From contig NZ_RSCL01000014.1 in NCBI RefSeq assembly GCF_003991905.1, positions 1 to 64,000 of the forward strand: a stretch of DNA of 64,000 nucleotides, given 5' to 3'. Numbering within the stretch: position 1 is the stretch's first letter; each line of letters begins with the position of its first letter. The notes under the pieces were generated by a model, which worked only from the letters and a program-made list of their open reading frames with translations, was not told the DNA's origin and did no database searches. Origin of the DNA: Dulcicalothrix desertica PCC 7102. GTDB lineage: Bacteria; Cyanobacteriota; Cyanobacteriia; Cyanobacteriales; Nostocaceae. The position numbers were made by a program, and so were the translations under genes. Of this stretch, positions 46,369 through 56,620 are shown one piece after another.

Positions 46369-47256
46369 ATGATAGAAAAAATATTACTAGCTGTCTCCGG
46401 ATTGGGGCACGCAGAAGAAATGCTCAAAACTTTCGCTGATTTACCCGCAGCGAAGCGCGCGAAAATAACTGTTTTACACGTAGTACCGGGTCAAACAACT
46501 GCGGAATCCATGACTGCTAAGTGGGAAGAAGGTGGCAAAATATTAGCAAATGCAATTCAGTATCTCAACTTAGACCCTAGTCGCGTTTCTTCGATTTTAC
46601 GTCAAGGTGAACCTAAAGATGTAGTTTGTCAAGTGGCAGATGAAATCGAAGCGGATTTGATTATTATGGGTTCTAGGGGGTTAAAGCGATTACAGTCAAT
46701 TTTGTCGAACTCGGTTAGTCAATACGTTTTCCAATTATCGTCACGTCCAATGTTACTGGTTAAAGATGATATATACGTTAAAAAGATTAACCGGGTCATG
46801 GTGGCAATAGATAGTTCTGATTCTGCTAAACACTGCTTAAAGTTAGCTTTGTTTTTAATGCAAGATTTAAAAGGAGCAGAGTTGTTTCTTGCCAATGTTA
46901 ATACCGACTGGATGGGCAAATCTAATAAACCTGACTTTAATCCAGCTGATAACCCTGTTTTAGCTGCTGCTGCTGCTGAAGCTAAAAAGTATGGTGTACC
47001 TGTTCGTTGTGTTTCGAGTAGTGGTACTTCTGGACAAGAGGGAATTGCTACTACTAGTGGTCGAGCAGGTCAAGAAATTTGTCGCTTGGCAGAAGAAAAT
47101 AATATAGACCTGTTACTGATGGGTTCTCCTGACCGTCGTCCTTCTATTGCTAAAAGCTTTGTTGATTTAGACCGCTTGTTAGGCGCCTCTCTTTCAGACT
47201 ATGTTCGTGTTAATGCGACATGTCCTGTGTTACTAGCACGTACAGAAGCAGCTTAA
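46369..47256 (+). CDS. Universal stress protein, two tandem USP domains
   Basis: A 295-residue protein with two UspA folds (about 1-140 and 145-292). The first ends with LIIMGSRGLKRLQSILSNSVSQYVFQLSSRPMLLVK, carrying a G-x2-G-x(9)-GS-like nucleotide motif variant; the second starts VMVAIDSSDSAKHCLKLAL and ends LLLMGSPDRRPS...GASLSDYVRVNATCPVLLAR. Such proteins bind ATP or related ligands and respond to stress in the cytosol. The gene stands alone; its convergent neighbour is psbM, separated by a strong hairpin. Confidence 0.93.
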   Translation: MIEKILLAVSGLGHAEEMLKTFADLPAAKRAKITVLHVVPGQTTAESMTAKWEEGGKILANAIQYLNLDPSRVSSILRQGEPKDVVCQVADEIEADLIIMGSRGLKRLQSILSNSVSQYVFQLSSRPMLLVKDDIYVKKINRVMVAIDSSDSAKHCLKLALFLMQDLKGAELFLANVNTDWMGKSNKPDFNPADNPVLAAAAAEAKKYGVPVRCVSSSGTSGQEGIATTSGRAGQEICRLAEENNIDLLLMGSPDRRPSIAKSFVDLDRLLGASLSDYVRVNATCPVLLARTEAA

Positions 47257-47265
47257 TTTCAAATA

Positions 47266-47298
47266 AGAAACCTGGTTTCTTGAAGAAACCAGGTTTCT
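47266..47298. terminator. Bidirectional hairpin between usp and psbM
   Basis: AGAAACCTGGTTTCT (47266-47280) and AGAAACCAGGTTTCT (47284-47298) are each near-palindromic and pair with each other, 9 bases after the usp stop and 3 bases after the psbM stop. It is a short version of the AGAAACC-GGTTTCT element and probably terminates both genes. Confidence 0.75.
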
Positions 47299-47301
47299 AA
47301 A

Positions 47302-47421
47302 TTAAGAATCTTTTCTTCCACCTTCACGACTTGCGGTGACGGTGTAAAGAAGAATTAAAAAGACCGCAGGAACCAATACGAACAGAATGCTCGCAATAAA
47401 CCCCAAATCATTAGTTTGCAT
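47302..47421 (-). CDS. psbM: Photosystem II reaction centre protein M
   Basis: A 39-residue single-helix thylakoid protein that sits at the photosystem II dimer interface. [20 protein letters not shown] and the following [15 protein letters not shown] match PsbM in the conserved NxLGxIAxxLFVLVPxVFLxxLY core. The C-terminal tail is slightly longer and more charged than in most PsbM proteins (34-38 residues). The gene lies close to a ferredoxin gene and to tgt-psbK, all on the minus strand, so this is a photosynthesis-rich corner of the chromosome. Confidence 0.9.
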   Translation of the reverse strand: MQTNDLGFIASILFVLVPAVFLILLYTVTASREGGRKDS

Positions 47422-47518
47422 AGCAGCAAAGCCTCTCTCTGTTATCCACTTAACAATTTTAGGATAGCATTAACTACAATGTGGAAGTAAAAAATATATT
47501 CGGCATAGTAGATTTGTT

Positions 47519-47818
47519 TTATTTCGGCTTGGTGATTATGCTAACTGGCCCATTAACTAAAGTTTGACAAGCTAGACGGTAGTTTTCTGGCTTTTTCTTT
47601 AAAATCTGATTTTCTGCGTCTGTACGTGGTGATAAATTTTCTATTCCTTCTGTGATTTCCACAATGCATGTACCGCATTGTCCATAACCACCGCAGTTCA
47701 TCATTTTTCCCCAGACTTTATATATATCTATCCCATTTTGCATCGCACTTAGCCGCATATTGGCGCCGTTTGCTGCTATGACTTCTTTACTCTCCTTCAC
47801 GAAATTCATATTGCCCAT
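47519..47818 (-). CDS. [2Fe-2S] ferredoxin, divergent cyanobacterial type
   Basis: A 99-residue ferredoxin-fold protein with cluster ligands in [12 protein letters not shown] (C-x5-C-x2-C) and LACQT. It lacks the PetF-type acidic surface and has a longer loop before the first cysteine ([10 protein letters not shown]), which places it in a separate group of cyanobacterial ferredoxins of unknown partner. It is in the same orientation as psbK upstream (terminator between) and psbM downstream. An electron-transfer role near the photosystems is plausible, not shown. Confidence 0.88.
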   Translation of the reverse strand: MGNMNFVKESKEVIAANGANMRLSAMQNGIDIYKVWGKMMNCGGYGQCGTCIVEITEGIENLSPRTDAENQILKKKPENYRLACQTLVNGPVSIITKPK

Positions 47819-47916
47819 ACCTATTACCTCACAAACGGTCTATTTTACTTCGTACAATATTATATCTAAGTGTTAACTTATATTAATTAATATTAAGCTA
47901 TGTAAACATTTAAATT

Positions 47917-47947
47917 AAAAAAAGAAGACAGGCATTATTACCTGTCT
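47917..47947 (-). terminator. Rho-independent terminator of psbK
   Basis: On the minus strand AGACAGG and CCTGTCT form a perfect stem around an 8-base loop, followed by TCTTTTTTT. It lies 26 bases after the psbK stop codon. Confidence 0.88.
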
Positions 47948-47972
47948 GGGTGCAAATTAATTTAAAAGTAAC

Positions 47973-48110
47973 TTACCGAAAACCTACGGCAGCTTGCCAA
48001 ACAAAGGCTAATAGTAAGAAGAATACAGGGATAATTGGCAGAACATCTACCAATGGGTCGAAGATTTGGTATGCTTCAGGCAACTTTGCCAACAGTAATG
48101 TAGGTTCCAT
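47973..48110 (-). CDS. psbK: Photosystem II reaction centre protein K
   Basis: A 45-residue precursor: [20 protein letters not shown], then [25 protein letters not shown]. The mature protein starts at KLPEAY, after removal of an eight-residue leader, and has one transmembrane helix near CP43. The sequence is almost identical to the known cyanobacterial PsbK. It is downstream of tgt on the same strand, the usual cyanobacterial order, separated by heptamer repeats. Confidence 0.97.
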   Translation of the reverse strand: MEPTLLLAKLPEAYQIFDPLVDVLPIIPVFFLLLAFVWQAAVGFR

Positions 48111-48177
48111 GTTAATTAAATCCACCTATCCAACACAGCTTTAATATTTGAGATGTATCTTAACATGCAATCAGTAA

Positions 48178-49461
<1,284 letters not shown>

Positions 49462-49559
49462 TCAACCTCTATAAAAAAACAGACTTCCTAAAGAAATCCA
49501 CACAGAGGTTATTTTAAAAGAATTTTAAAAAATGTATAAGCTAATTATTTTTATCTGCT

Positions 49560-50012
49560 TTAAAACATATCAGAACTATCATCATCAAATTCTGCATCCC
49601 AACGCGCCGAAAGTACTTGCTCCATCATCGCCTCAATGGTATTTACATTCATACTACGGTCACGCCTCTCCTGTAAAGGAGTCGATAAAGGAATTATACG
49701 CAGGCGCCATCCTTCTTGCACCAAGTCGAAGTGAGTTTGCTTTTCTGGGGTTTGTCTGAGTTCGAGGTAGTCAAAGCTGCAAACATTTAAATAAAGCGCT
49801 TGATTTGCTACCAAGGTCGAGCGAGAAGGATTCGCGAAAACCTCCATCACATCTCCCTCACCTTCTGTATGTACCTCACCATCCAAAAGGTAAATATAGC
49901 GAACACGACCTAAATCAGTTAGCAATCGTCGCATATCTAATTTATTGACAATTACGCCCGCATCTATTATACACGGGGCTGGTATTTTAGTATCAGGTAG
50001 ATGATGAGTCAT
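49560..50012 (-). CDS. Conserved cyanobacterial protein, unknown
   Basis: A 150-residue soluble protein without signal or membrane segments. It begins with THHLPDTKIPAPCIIDAGVI and ends with an acidic tail (DAEFDDDSSDMF). Landmarks include RVRYIYLLDGEVHTEGEGDVMEVF and CSFDYLELRQTPE. The overall look, conserved in cyanobacteria as far as I recall, does not lead to a family with known function. It lies about 104 bases upstream of tgt on the same strand but without clear linkage. Confidence 0.7.
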   Translation of the reverse strand: MTHHLPDTKIPAPCIIDAGVIVNKLDMRRLLTDLGRVRYIYLLDGEVHTEGEGDVMEVFANPSRSTLVANQALYLNVCSFDYLELRQTPEKQTHFDLVQEGWRLRIIPLSTPLQERRDRSMNVNTIEAMMEQVLSARWDAEFDDDSSDMF

Positions 50013-50400
50013 AGTAGAAAATAAGACCGCTCAAAAACAATTTACAACAATGCTAACTAAAGAAAATGTTACAGCTTTGTTGACCCCCTGCACTTTAATT
50101 ATTATCTATATTAATTTGTTAAATGTAGGGTATTCACCTAATAAATTGTAATTTATTATTAGCCGAAGTCGGTAACATAAAACTGTGTGTCATTCAACAT
50201 ACTTTTTATAAAGTATTTTTTTATACTTTAAATTTTGTTCTTGCTTATGGCACAAGCATAACAAAATTTTCAGTACTGAGTTCCTTTTACAAAACAATCT
50301 TATCGAAAGCTTTAAAAATTGTCTTGCTGCCCATGTATAAACTATACGTTTGATTACTCATATCTTGAAATTTATTAACGACATTATCAATGTAACTAAT
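50013..50400. other. Intergenic region before cobS, no gene or riboswitch seen
   Basis: About 390 AT-rich bases between divergent genes. I looked for a cobalamin riboswitch (B12 box, AGYCMGGAGACCKGCC-like) and saw none. A small AT-rich hairpin, TACTTTTTATAAAGTA, is at about 50200-50215. Confidence 0.6.
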
Positions 50401-51177
50401 ATGACAACGATTTGCCAGTGGTGTAAAGACTTATGGTTAAGTTTTGTATCTAGCATTATATTTTATACATCAATACCATTGCCATACATAGAAGGATTAA
50501 ATTTTAAACGGGTAGCACGCTTGGCGCCAGTAGTTGGGTTAGTAATAGCTATGCTACTGTTACTAATTGATATAGGTTTAACTTTATTATATGTACCAAC
50601 ATTTACACGCAGTGTGTTGGTAGTTGCGCTTTGGGTTTACATTACAGGCGGTTTGCATTTAGATGGTGCAATGGACACTGCTGATGGATTAGCAGTGACA
50701 AACCCAGAACGACGCTTAGAAGTAATGGCTGATAGTGCTACAGGCGCCTTTGGGGCAATGGCAGGTGTATTAATATTACTATTAAAAACAGCAGCACTAA
50801 CCGACCTCAACCCGCAAAATCGATGGTTTGCGATTATTGCAGCATGTGGTTGGGGACGTTGGGCACAAGTATTAGCTATTTTACGCTACAGCTATTTAAA
50901 ACCGACTGGGAAAGGAGCTTTTCATAAAGAAGCTATAAATTCACCATTCGATTTACTACCCGGATTACTATTACTCTTAGCAATAACCACCCTAACAGCG
51001 CTTCTACATCCTCAAAATCTGACTTTTGTACCATTTACCGTACTAGCTGGTATCACTCTATCTTTCATCACAGGCTCCTGGTTCAACTATAAATTAGGTG
51101 GACACACAGGTGATACTTATGGTGCAGTTGTTGAATGGACAGAAGCACTATTTTTATGTTCGATGACAATTATTTGA
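50401..51177 (+). CDS. cobS: Adenosylcobinamide-GDP ribazoletransferase
   Basis: An integral membrane enzyme that performs the last step of the nucleotide-loop assembly in cobalamin synthesis. The signature [16 protein letters not shown] (DGxxDxxDG) is intact, followed by [14 protein letters not shown] and a typical set of about six membrane segments; the C-terminus has the [17 protein letters not shown] motif. The frame is open from TTG 50350, but ATG 50401 gives 258 residues, the normal length. Its 3' end overlaps the next, convergent gene by 8 bases. Confidence 0.93.
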   Translation: MTTICQWCKDLWLSFVSSIIFYTSIPLPYIEGLNFKRVARLAPVVGLVIAMLLLLIDIGLTLLYVPTFTRSVLVVALWVYITGGLHLDGAMDTADGLAVTNPERRLEVMADSATGAFGAMAGVLILLLKTAALTDLNPQNRWFAIIAACGWGRWAQVLAILRYSYLKPTGKGAFHKEAINSPFDLLPGLLLLLAITTLTALLHPQNLTFVPFTVLAGITLSFITGSWFNYKLGGHTGDTYGAVVEWTEALFLCSMTII

Positions 51178-51628
51178 CAGGTTGTAATCGCGTTACTTTT
51201 AATTTAAATGCACCAACTCCCGTTTCTCCGAATGAACGCACGCGAACTATATAGCTTCCAGTTTCGCTAATTCGAGTAAACAATAATGAGTTACTGCTGC
51301 CATCAGGACCATCGTCGTTTTCTGCGACAGTACTGCCGTTGGGACCAAGTAGAGTAATAATGCTGTCAAAACTGTCTGAAGCTAGGTCAACCGCTAAATT
51401 TTCGCCTTTGTTCAACTTCACTGTATAGTCGCGTGCAAAACCACCTTGACCTGTAGGGATGTCTTTGTCTGTTAGCGAGTCTGTAACTTCGTAAGTTGAT
51501 GGCAAGGGTAAAGGACTATAGACTTTATTTACCTGAGCAAAACTTGCGGTTGCAGTTATCTCAATCGTTAGTAATGTGGTACTCATGACTAATAATTGCC
51601 TGAACACCGCTACAGTTTTACTAATCAT
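51170..51628 (-). CDS. Secreted PPC-domain protein
   Basis: A 152-residue protein with a signal peptide ([19 protein letters not shown], cut after SFA) and a single pre-peptidase C-terminal (PPC) beta-sandwich domain: [38 protein letters not shown] and [24 protein letters not shown] domains often follow exported proteases, but here the domain stands alone. Start ATG 51628 is preferred because it directly precedes the signal peptide and has an AAGG upstream; the open frame reaches 51670. Confidence 0.82.
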   Translation of the reverse strand: MISKTVAVFRQLLVMSTTLLTIEITATASFAQVNKVYSPLPLPSTYEVTDSLTDKDIPTGQGGFARDYTVKLNKGENLAVDLASDSFDSIITLLGPNGSTVAENDDGPDGSSNSLLFTRISETGSYIVRVRSFGETGVGAFKLKVTRLQPVK

Positions 51629-51704
51629 TACAGTACCTTTTCCACTCTTCGAGTATATATATTGGGCCAATTATAATAATTCACACCCTGAGTTGCCTAG
51701 GTGC

Positions 51705-52367
51705 TTAATATTTCTGCTTCAATGTTATTGCGCTTGCTGCAACACCGATAACTTCTATTCCAGCCTGATTCAGTGTTATTACTGCTTCCGAAGCGGTGGC
51801 GCCTGTTGTATATATATCATCTATAATCAGTACGCGCTTTGGATGAGTGTGTAAATTTTTAACTGTGAAGGCGGCTGTTAAGTTTTTTTGGCGCTCGAAA
51901 AGCGATAAGCTGTGCATTGTTTGGGTATCTTGCACTCTTAGCAGTAAATCTTCTTTAATGTGATATCCAGTTACATCACAAAAACCTTTGGCGATTACCG
52001 CAGCTTGGTTAAAACCGCGTTTTTTTAATTTTTCAGGGTGGATAGGTATGGGAACTACTACAAATTTTCGATCTGGCGACTGTAATGGTACGTCTGCTAA
52101 CCATTGTTGTCCTAACCATTGACCGAACAAACGACCAACTTCTGGGTGTTTTTCATATTTCATCACCGCAATGGCTCGTTTGAGAATACCACCATAGGCA
52201 CCCCAAGCAAAAACTCTTACAGGTGGTTTCCAAAAAACACTCGCGTCATTTATCTGGCATTTATATAATTGCTTCGTGCAGTTAGGACATAATTCGCTTG
52301 ATGTCGCACGCTGACAAATTGGACAATTCGATTTCAAAAATAAATTGAAAAAATTTTGTATCAGCAC
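51705..52367 (-). CDS. comF: ComF-family phosphoribosyltransferase-like protein
   Basis: A 220-residue protein with an N-terminal CxxC...CxxC zinc-ribbon (CPICQ, CPNC) and a C-terminal phosphoribosyltransferase fold with the PRPP-binding loop VLIIDDIYTTGATASEA. ComF proteins assist DNA uptake in competent bacteria, including some cyanobacteria. The start codon is GTG 52367, at the edge of a TTAGGAG heptamer array that puts an AGGAG six bases upstream. The upstream GNAT gene is on the same strand. Confidence 0.9.
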   Translation of the reverse strand: MLIQNFFNLFLKSNCPICQRATSSELCPNCTKQLYKCQINDASVFWKPPVRVFAWGAYGGILKRAIAVMKYEKHPEVGRLFGQWLGQQWLADVPLQSPDRKFVVVPIPIHPEKLKKRGFNQAAVIAKGFCDVTGYHIKEDLLLRVQDTQTMHSLSLFERQKNLTAAFTVKNLHTHPKRVLIIDDIYTTGATASEAVITLNQAGIEVIGVAASAITLKQKY

Positions 52368-52394
52368 TCCTAACTCCTAACTCCTAACTCCTAA
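52367..52394. repeat. Heptamer array (TTAGGAG)x4 on the minus strand
   Basis: Four perfect CTCCTAA units on the plus strand. Read on the minus strand they encode the last residues and stop of the GNAT gene (LGVRS-stop) and, directly after, serve as leader for comF. Confidence 0.97.
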
Positions 52395-52868
52395 CTTTTT
52401 TACATAAACTCTATCGCATCTTGCTGTTTCAACTCCTGTTGCTGCTTTGTAACCATTATTTTCATAAAGTCTGACAGCTTCAACGAGAACGCTAGCGGTT
52501 TCTATCCAAATTTGCTCGAAACCACGCTTTTTGATAGTTTCTTCTAGCTGTTGTAACAAATATTTTCCGACGCCAAATCCGCGAACTTGCGGTAATAAAT
52601 ACATTTTTCTGATTTCTACAGCTTTTTGTCCACGAAGAATAGGATAATAGGCGCCTGTACCCACTACTTGGTTTTGATATTCCACAACCCAGAACTCCCC
52701 ACCTGTAGCTAGGTAACATTCCTCAATTTGTAGTACATCTTTATCGGCGCCATCTGGTTCCCAACCTAAACCATATTCTGCAAGTACACACCGAATAACT
52801 TCGGATGCGGGAATACGATGATGTTTTTCCCAGGAGCGAATTAAATAATCTTTGTAATATTGGTTCAT
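52377..52868 (-). CDS. GNAT family N-acetyltransferase
   Basis: A 163-residue acyltransferase: VVGTGAYYPILRGQKAVEIRKMYLLPQVRGFGVGKYLLQQLEE contains the acetyl-CoA loop (RGFGVG), and the later IWIETASVLVEAVRLYENNGYKA is the typical fourth motif. The C-terminus GVRS and stop lie within the heptamer array shared with the comF leader. It is likely cotranscribed with comF, but no functional link is known. Substrate unknown. Confidence 0.9.
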   Translation of the reverse strand: MNQYYKDYLIRSWEKHHRIPASEVIRCVLAEYGLGWEPDGADKDVLQIEECYLATGGEFWVVEYQNQVVGTGAYYPILRGQKAVEIRKMYLLPQVRGFGVGKYLLQQLEETIKKRGFEQIWIETASVLVEAVRLYENNGYKAATGVETARCDRVYVKKLGVRS

Positions 52869-52882
52869 GTAGGCAATAATGA

Positions 52883-53476
52883 CTAACTATGAATTCTTGG
52901 TTCTGGGTGTAAAGTTGCTAGTAGCTCACTCTCAACTACAGCTAACTCATCTAGTCGCTGCATTACATCTTTACGGTCGAAGTAAGTATCGGCGAGTACC
53001 CAGTACATGCCAAAGTGTCGCGCTTCCGATGCCATTAAACCTTTGTAAAACTTGGCTAACTCAGGTTCAGGGCAATGTGCTGCTAATAACCCTAAACGCT
53101 CGTGACTACGCGCTTCGATTAAACCTGTAACGAGTAATGAATCTAAAAATCTATGTGGTTCTTGGGGACGAACTTGTGCTTTTAAACCTGCTCCATATGG
53201 TGGTGGTGGCAAAGGCGCCAAAGCTATATTACGACGTTCGAGCCATTGGTTGACTAGCTCAAAGTGTTCAAGTTCTTCTTGAGCTATTTTGGTTAGCTCC
53301 CTTACCATTTTGGTATTAGATGGGTAGCGGAACATAAAATTTAACGCCACACCAGCAGCTTTACGCTCGCAGTGGGAGTGGTCGAGCAAAATTGTATCGA
53401 GGTTTGCGAGAGCTTGTTCTATCCAAGCTGAACTCGTTGGTTGCTTTAAAGCGTTGATGGTTGGTAATGGAATCAT
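52883..53476 (-). CDS. miaE: tRNA-(ms2io6A)-hydroxylase (MiaE)
   Basis: A 197-residue diiron enzyme that hydroxylates the isopentenyl group of ms2i6A-37 in tRNA. Iron-ligand motifs of the ferritin-like fold are visible: HSHCERKAAGVALN, QEELEHFELV (EExxH), LIEARSHERLGLL and SEARHFGMYWVLAD. Length matches the short cyanobacterial and proteobacterial forms. It lies just upstream of the GNAT-comF pair on the same strand with 14 bases between. Confidence 0.93.
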   Translation of the reverse strand: MIPLPTINALKQPTSSAWIEQALANLDTILLDHSHCERKAAGVALNFMFRYPSNTKMVRELTKIAQEELEHFELVNQWLERRNIALAPLPPPPYGAGLKAQVRPQEPHRFLDSLLVTGLIEARSHERLGLLAAHCPEPELAKFYKGLMASEARHFGMYWVLADTYFDRKDVMQRLDELAVVESELLATLHPEPRIHS

Positions 53477-53498
53477 TATGAAAACCTATTTTGGCGTT

Positions 53499-53578
53499 AG
53501 AAACCGGGTTTCTTTTACAATATTGTAATAAAAGCAAAGATTTGTCTGCGACAATGAATGGGTAGAAACCCGGTTTCT
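53499..53578. repeat. 80-bp AGAAACC element, inverted copy of 27678-27758
   Basis: Ends AGAAACCGGGTTTCT (53499) and AGAAACCCGGTTTCT (53564-53578). The interior is close to the complement of the copy at 27678, sharing TTTGTCTGCGACAATGAATG and TTGTAATAAAAG. It lies between divergent miaE and the next gene. Confidence 0.92.
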
Positions 53579-53709
53579 CGGTTTCTTAAGATTTAGAAAT
53601 ATATTTCAAAAAATGTTTATATAGTTTTGTTTATTTTGACATTATGATAATTATTTAAACAAGTGCAGATAATTAGTACAAATATTAAGCTGATAATGCT
53701 GTTTTAAAT

Positions 53710-54456
53710 ATGACGAAACTACCTTTAGTATCATCTCGCTTTCAAGCTATTGACCAAATAATTATTCAGCATAAAATTACACCATTGTCATTAAATCCAC
53801 ATAAAAATATAATTACGAGTTTTCGAGATATCGGAAATATTATAGCAGAAAGAACAGATGATACTCAGCTTGTACAATGTTTATTTACTACCGTAGAAAG
53901 AATTATCCACGCACAAGTATGTAATTTCCCAGAAAATATTTTTTGGGATTATGATTTTATTGTGTATAGTATGTTCGAGCAAGCGGTGAGCGCGAAAGAA
54001 GGGGCAATAAGATATTTAGAAGTATTTGGCAATAAAGTTGTAGAGTTAATGTCCATGTGTGGATGTTCAAGCGAAATACGTTTCCCATACTTACATGATT
54101 TTATCTATGGATTTGATTGGGCACGCTGGGTACAAAAAGACCCTGTAAACCGAGCTAATATTCAACCCTTTAGTTTAACTTTTCTAGATTGTTTACATAA
54201 TAAAGGTAAAGAATTATTACATAAAATTAGTATAGATGACGAACGCTACCACCACATTTCTACACGTAGCTATCGTAATCCTTTTTGTTTTTCGCGCGAC
54301 CCTAAAGACGAATACAAATTACTTACGTACCTTGCTGAATATCAACTGATACCAGTATCTGCATGGAATTGGAATGCTACAACTATATGGGATAAACCAT
54401 TCGACCAGCTACGGGAACAGGTCTCGTTGACATTATTTAATCGCACACAAAAATGA
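53710..54456 (+). CDS. Conserved protein of unknown function, upstream of nif3-like gene
   Basis: A 248-residue soluble protein, mostly helical by composition, with PENIFWDYDFIVYSMFEQAV, CGCSSEIRFPYLHDFIYGFD and NPFCFSRDPKDEYKLLTYLA as the more distinctive parts. No signal peptide or membrane helix. It does not match any family I know well. The stop overlaps the start of the Nif3-like gene by four bases (ATGA), so translation is likely coupled and the products may work together. Confidence 0.75.
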   Translation: MTKLPLVSSRFQAIDQIIIQHKITPLSLNPHKNIITSFRDIGNIIAERTDDTQLVQCLFTTVERIIHAQVCNFPENIFWDYDFIVYSMFEQAVSAKEGAIRYLEVFGNKVVELMSMCGCSSEIRFPYLHDFIYGFDWARWVQKDPVNRANIQPFSLTFLDCLHNKGKELLHKISIDDERYHHISTRSYRNPFCFSRDPKDEYKLLTYLAEYQLIPVSAWNWNATTIWDKPFDQLREQVSLTLFNRTQK

Positions 54457-55247
54457 AAATTTCTGAATTAATCAATTGGTTTGAAGCTTGGGCAAATCCA
54501 GCTTGGCAGGAAAAGTGGGATAATTGTGGTTGGCAAGTTGAACCAGGGGTGTTACACAAAACAGCGACAGTACTCGTGTGTTTGACGCCAACTTTAGCTG
54601 TAATGCAAGAAGCTATTGCGCTTCGTAATGCAGGCACGAATATCAATTTAATATTTGCCCACCACCCTTTAATTTTTCACCCACCCAAGTCTCTATCTGT
54701 TTCCGACCCAATTGGTGAGATGGTGCGGTTAGCGTTTATCAATAATATAGGTATTTATTCGGCACATACCAACTTTGACCAAGTTGAAGATGGTACTGCT
54801 GATGTTTTGGCGCAAATTCTCGAATTGAAAGATACTACTCCTATAGTGCCTACTCAAAATGGTTTAGGATATGGACGTGTTGGTACTCTAGTACCAAATA
54901 TGGCTTTGAAAGATTTATTAGGAAAGATTCGGACTAGTCTTGAACCGCCAAATTTAATGTACTCCCCTGCTAATTTAGAGTATCTTGTTGAACGGGTCGC
55001 GGTTTTGGGGGGTTCCGGCGCCAGTTATATAAAGGATGTTGCACGGTGTGGCGCCGAGGTTTATTTAACTTCTGACTGTAAGTTTCACGCTTTTCAAGAA
55101 AGCCGCGATTATAAAGTCATTTTAATCGACGCTGGGCATTATGCCACCGAGCGCCCAGCTTGCAGCAAATTAGCGCAAAAGTTTAGTAGCAATGGTGTTA
55201 CATCGCTTTTGAGTCAAATGGATGAGGACTTTCGGCTGTTCTATTAA
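54453..55247 (+). CDS. Nif3-like dinuclear metal centre protein
   Basis: A 264-residue member of the Nif3/YbgI (GTP cyclohydrolase 1 type 2 / NIF3) family, which forms hexameric toroids with a two-metal site. Metal ligands are in FAHHPLIFHPPKSL, GIYSAHTNFDQVEDG (with the DxVxxG) and the C-terminal DAGHYATERPA. Substrate unknown in all species. It is translationally coupled to the upstream 248-residue unknown gene. Confidence 0.92.
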   Translation: MKISELINWFEAWANPAWQEKWDNCGWQVEPGVLHKTATVLVCLTPTLAVMQEAIALRNAGTNINLIFAHHPLIFHPPKSLSVSDPIGEMVRLAFINNIGIYSAHTNFDQVEDGTADVLAQILELKDTTPIVPTQNGLGYGRVGTLVPNMALKDLLGKIRTSLEPPNLMYSPANLEYLVERVAVLGGSGASYIKDVARCGAEVYLTSDCKFHAFQESRDYKVILIDAGHYATERPACSKLAQKFSSNGVTSLLSQMDEDFRLFY

Positions 55248-55516
55248 TGAGCAATATTCCAAACCTTTCTAAACAATATTACTTAAAATGAAGTTATATT
55301 TAGTACATATTAAATTTTAAAATTGGTTAGTGTAATACAATATAAAAACTAATTGGTAATGCTTGTAGCCATATATCACGTTACGGAAATGTATGTGATT
55401 TTAATCACACTAAATTATCTAATTGAATCACCAGCGTTAACTGACTCATATCAGTTGAGAACGGCTAAAAATATTCCACAGTAGAAGTATCAAACTACCG
55501 AAGTGCTGTGTCAATT

Positions 55517-55726
55517 ATGATTCGCGCCTTAATTGAGTCTGCTTTTCAGACAGGATATTTAAGTGTTGAGTCCGAAGGTCTTATCCATCAGGTGTTAGCA
55601 ACTAGAAGCTATCAATCAGAAGACTTAAAAGCTTTGGTGACATTATGTGATGCTTTACAGGCAGGTCATGTAAAGCGAGAAGCATCCTCAAACCTTTTAT
55701 TTGAACTGATTGCCCAGTACAGATAA
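55517..55726 (+). CDS. Small conserved cyanobacterial protein
   Basis: A 69-residue soluble protein, MIRALIESAFQTGYLSVESE onward, rich in short helices with a conserved-looking LSVESEGLIHQVLA and a LxALVTLCDALQAG stretch. I recall similar short proteins in many cyanobacteria, without function. ATG 55517 is chosen over GTG 55508. A GCGGG-AAA-CCGC hairpin follows at 55738-55750, ten bases past the stop, and may terminate it. Confidence 0.7.
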   Translation: MIRALIESAFQTGYLSVESEGLIHQVLATRSYQSEDLKALVTLCDALQAGHVKREASSNLLFELIAQYR

Positions 55727-55971
55727 TCGTACAGATAGCGGGAAACCGCTCCGATACACCAGATATATCTGAATTTTCTATAATCATCTTGGTATATTCA
55801 TCTAATTGCTTATATTTACTCCCTATTCTTCACGCTTCTTTAACAAAAAAACCTCGAACTGTAATAACTGTTGTATTTATGTTGCCAAATATCATTCAGG
55901 ACAGCCTATTAATGAGCTAAGATCATATTCATAGGGGTTTTACTCAAGCATAGTCCCCTGAGTTCCCAACG

Positions 55972-56145
55972 ATGTCAAAAAATACCAGTCGGCAACTCAC
56001 GCAACCGCAACTCGCTCTTGTTTTAGAGTATAATATATTACGTTACGCAAGTAAGGACTCGCCAGTAATGGTCAATCTGGTAAGGAAAAATCCTGACTTA
56101 TACGATTTCTACGAGGTAGATATTCTAACTCTTGACCCGGTTTAA
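55972..56145 (+). CDS. Possible 57-residue small protein
   Basis: A short frame starting MSKNTSRQLTQPQLALVLEY and ending YEVDILTLDPV. It has balanced composition, no membrane segment and a sensible helix-like pattern. A hairpin-forming leader (AGGGG at 55934 pairing with CCCCT at 55955) lies in front. It is not recognised; coding is judged by composition only. Confidence 0.45.
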   Translation: MSKNTSRQLTQPQLALVLEYNILRYASKDSPVMVNLVRKNPDLYDFYEVDILTLDPV

Positions 56146-56289
56146 AGAGAAACGAGCTACTTAGACTTTGGTCAGGTAAAAGACCTTTTGATATGTCATA
56201 ATTCGGACTTTCAAATGGTGCTATCTACGGGGTTAATACCCGAATTTTCAATAAAAAATTAACTTCGTTAACAAAGGCAGAAGCAGTAG

Positions 56290-56604
56290 ATGCTACACCG
56301 CAAGATTTATCAATTGTGCTGCGATGGGCGTGAGGTTTGTGTTTTCTTGCGAGACCAGCAACGCTGGATAGAGCGTGCCCGCATTTTAGACATTGAAGGA
56401 GATTTAGTGACTCTCCGATATGAAACAGACGAAGAAGACGAAGTTTGTTCATGGGAAGAAATGGTTCGGCTTGAAAGTATTGGTGCTGTAACGCAAAAAT
56501 TGGCTTCTGTACCGCGCGGTAATGTTGAGCCACTTTTGACAGAAGACTGTCCCGAAGCTGAACGTATTCGCAACAATTACACCGACTCGAATCCTGAAAC
56601 ATAA
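56290..56604 (+). CDS. DUF6679-like conserved cyanobacterial protein
   Basis: A 104-residue protein, very characteristic at its N-terminus: LHRKIYQLCCDGREVCVFLR, then RWIERARILDIEGDLVTLRYETDEEDEVCSWEEMVRLESIGAV. A beta-barrel-like fold is suggested by the strands. I believe this is the DUF6679 family, widespread in cyanobacteria without known function. It is preceded by two very small frames and followed by one of 44 codons; a strong hairpin lies further on at 56753. Confidence 0.8.
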   Translation: MLHRKIYQLCCDGREVCVFLRDQQRWIERARILDIEGDLVTLRYETDEEDEVCSWEEMVRLESIGAVTQKLASVPRGNVEPLLTEDCPEAERIRNNYTDSNPET

Positions 56605-56620
56605 CTCACGGCGCCTATAA

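Noticed and set aside
50013-50400. Cobalamin riboswitch before cobS
   Set aside because: No B12-box or related conserved core could be found on the coding strand; the same holds upstream of the BtuF-like gene.
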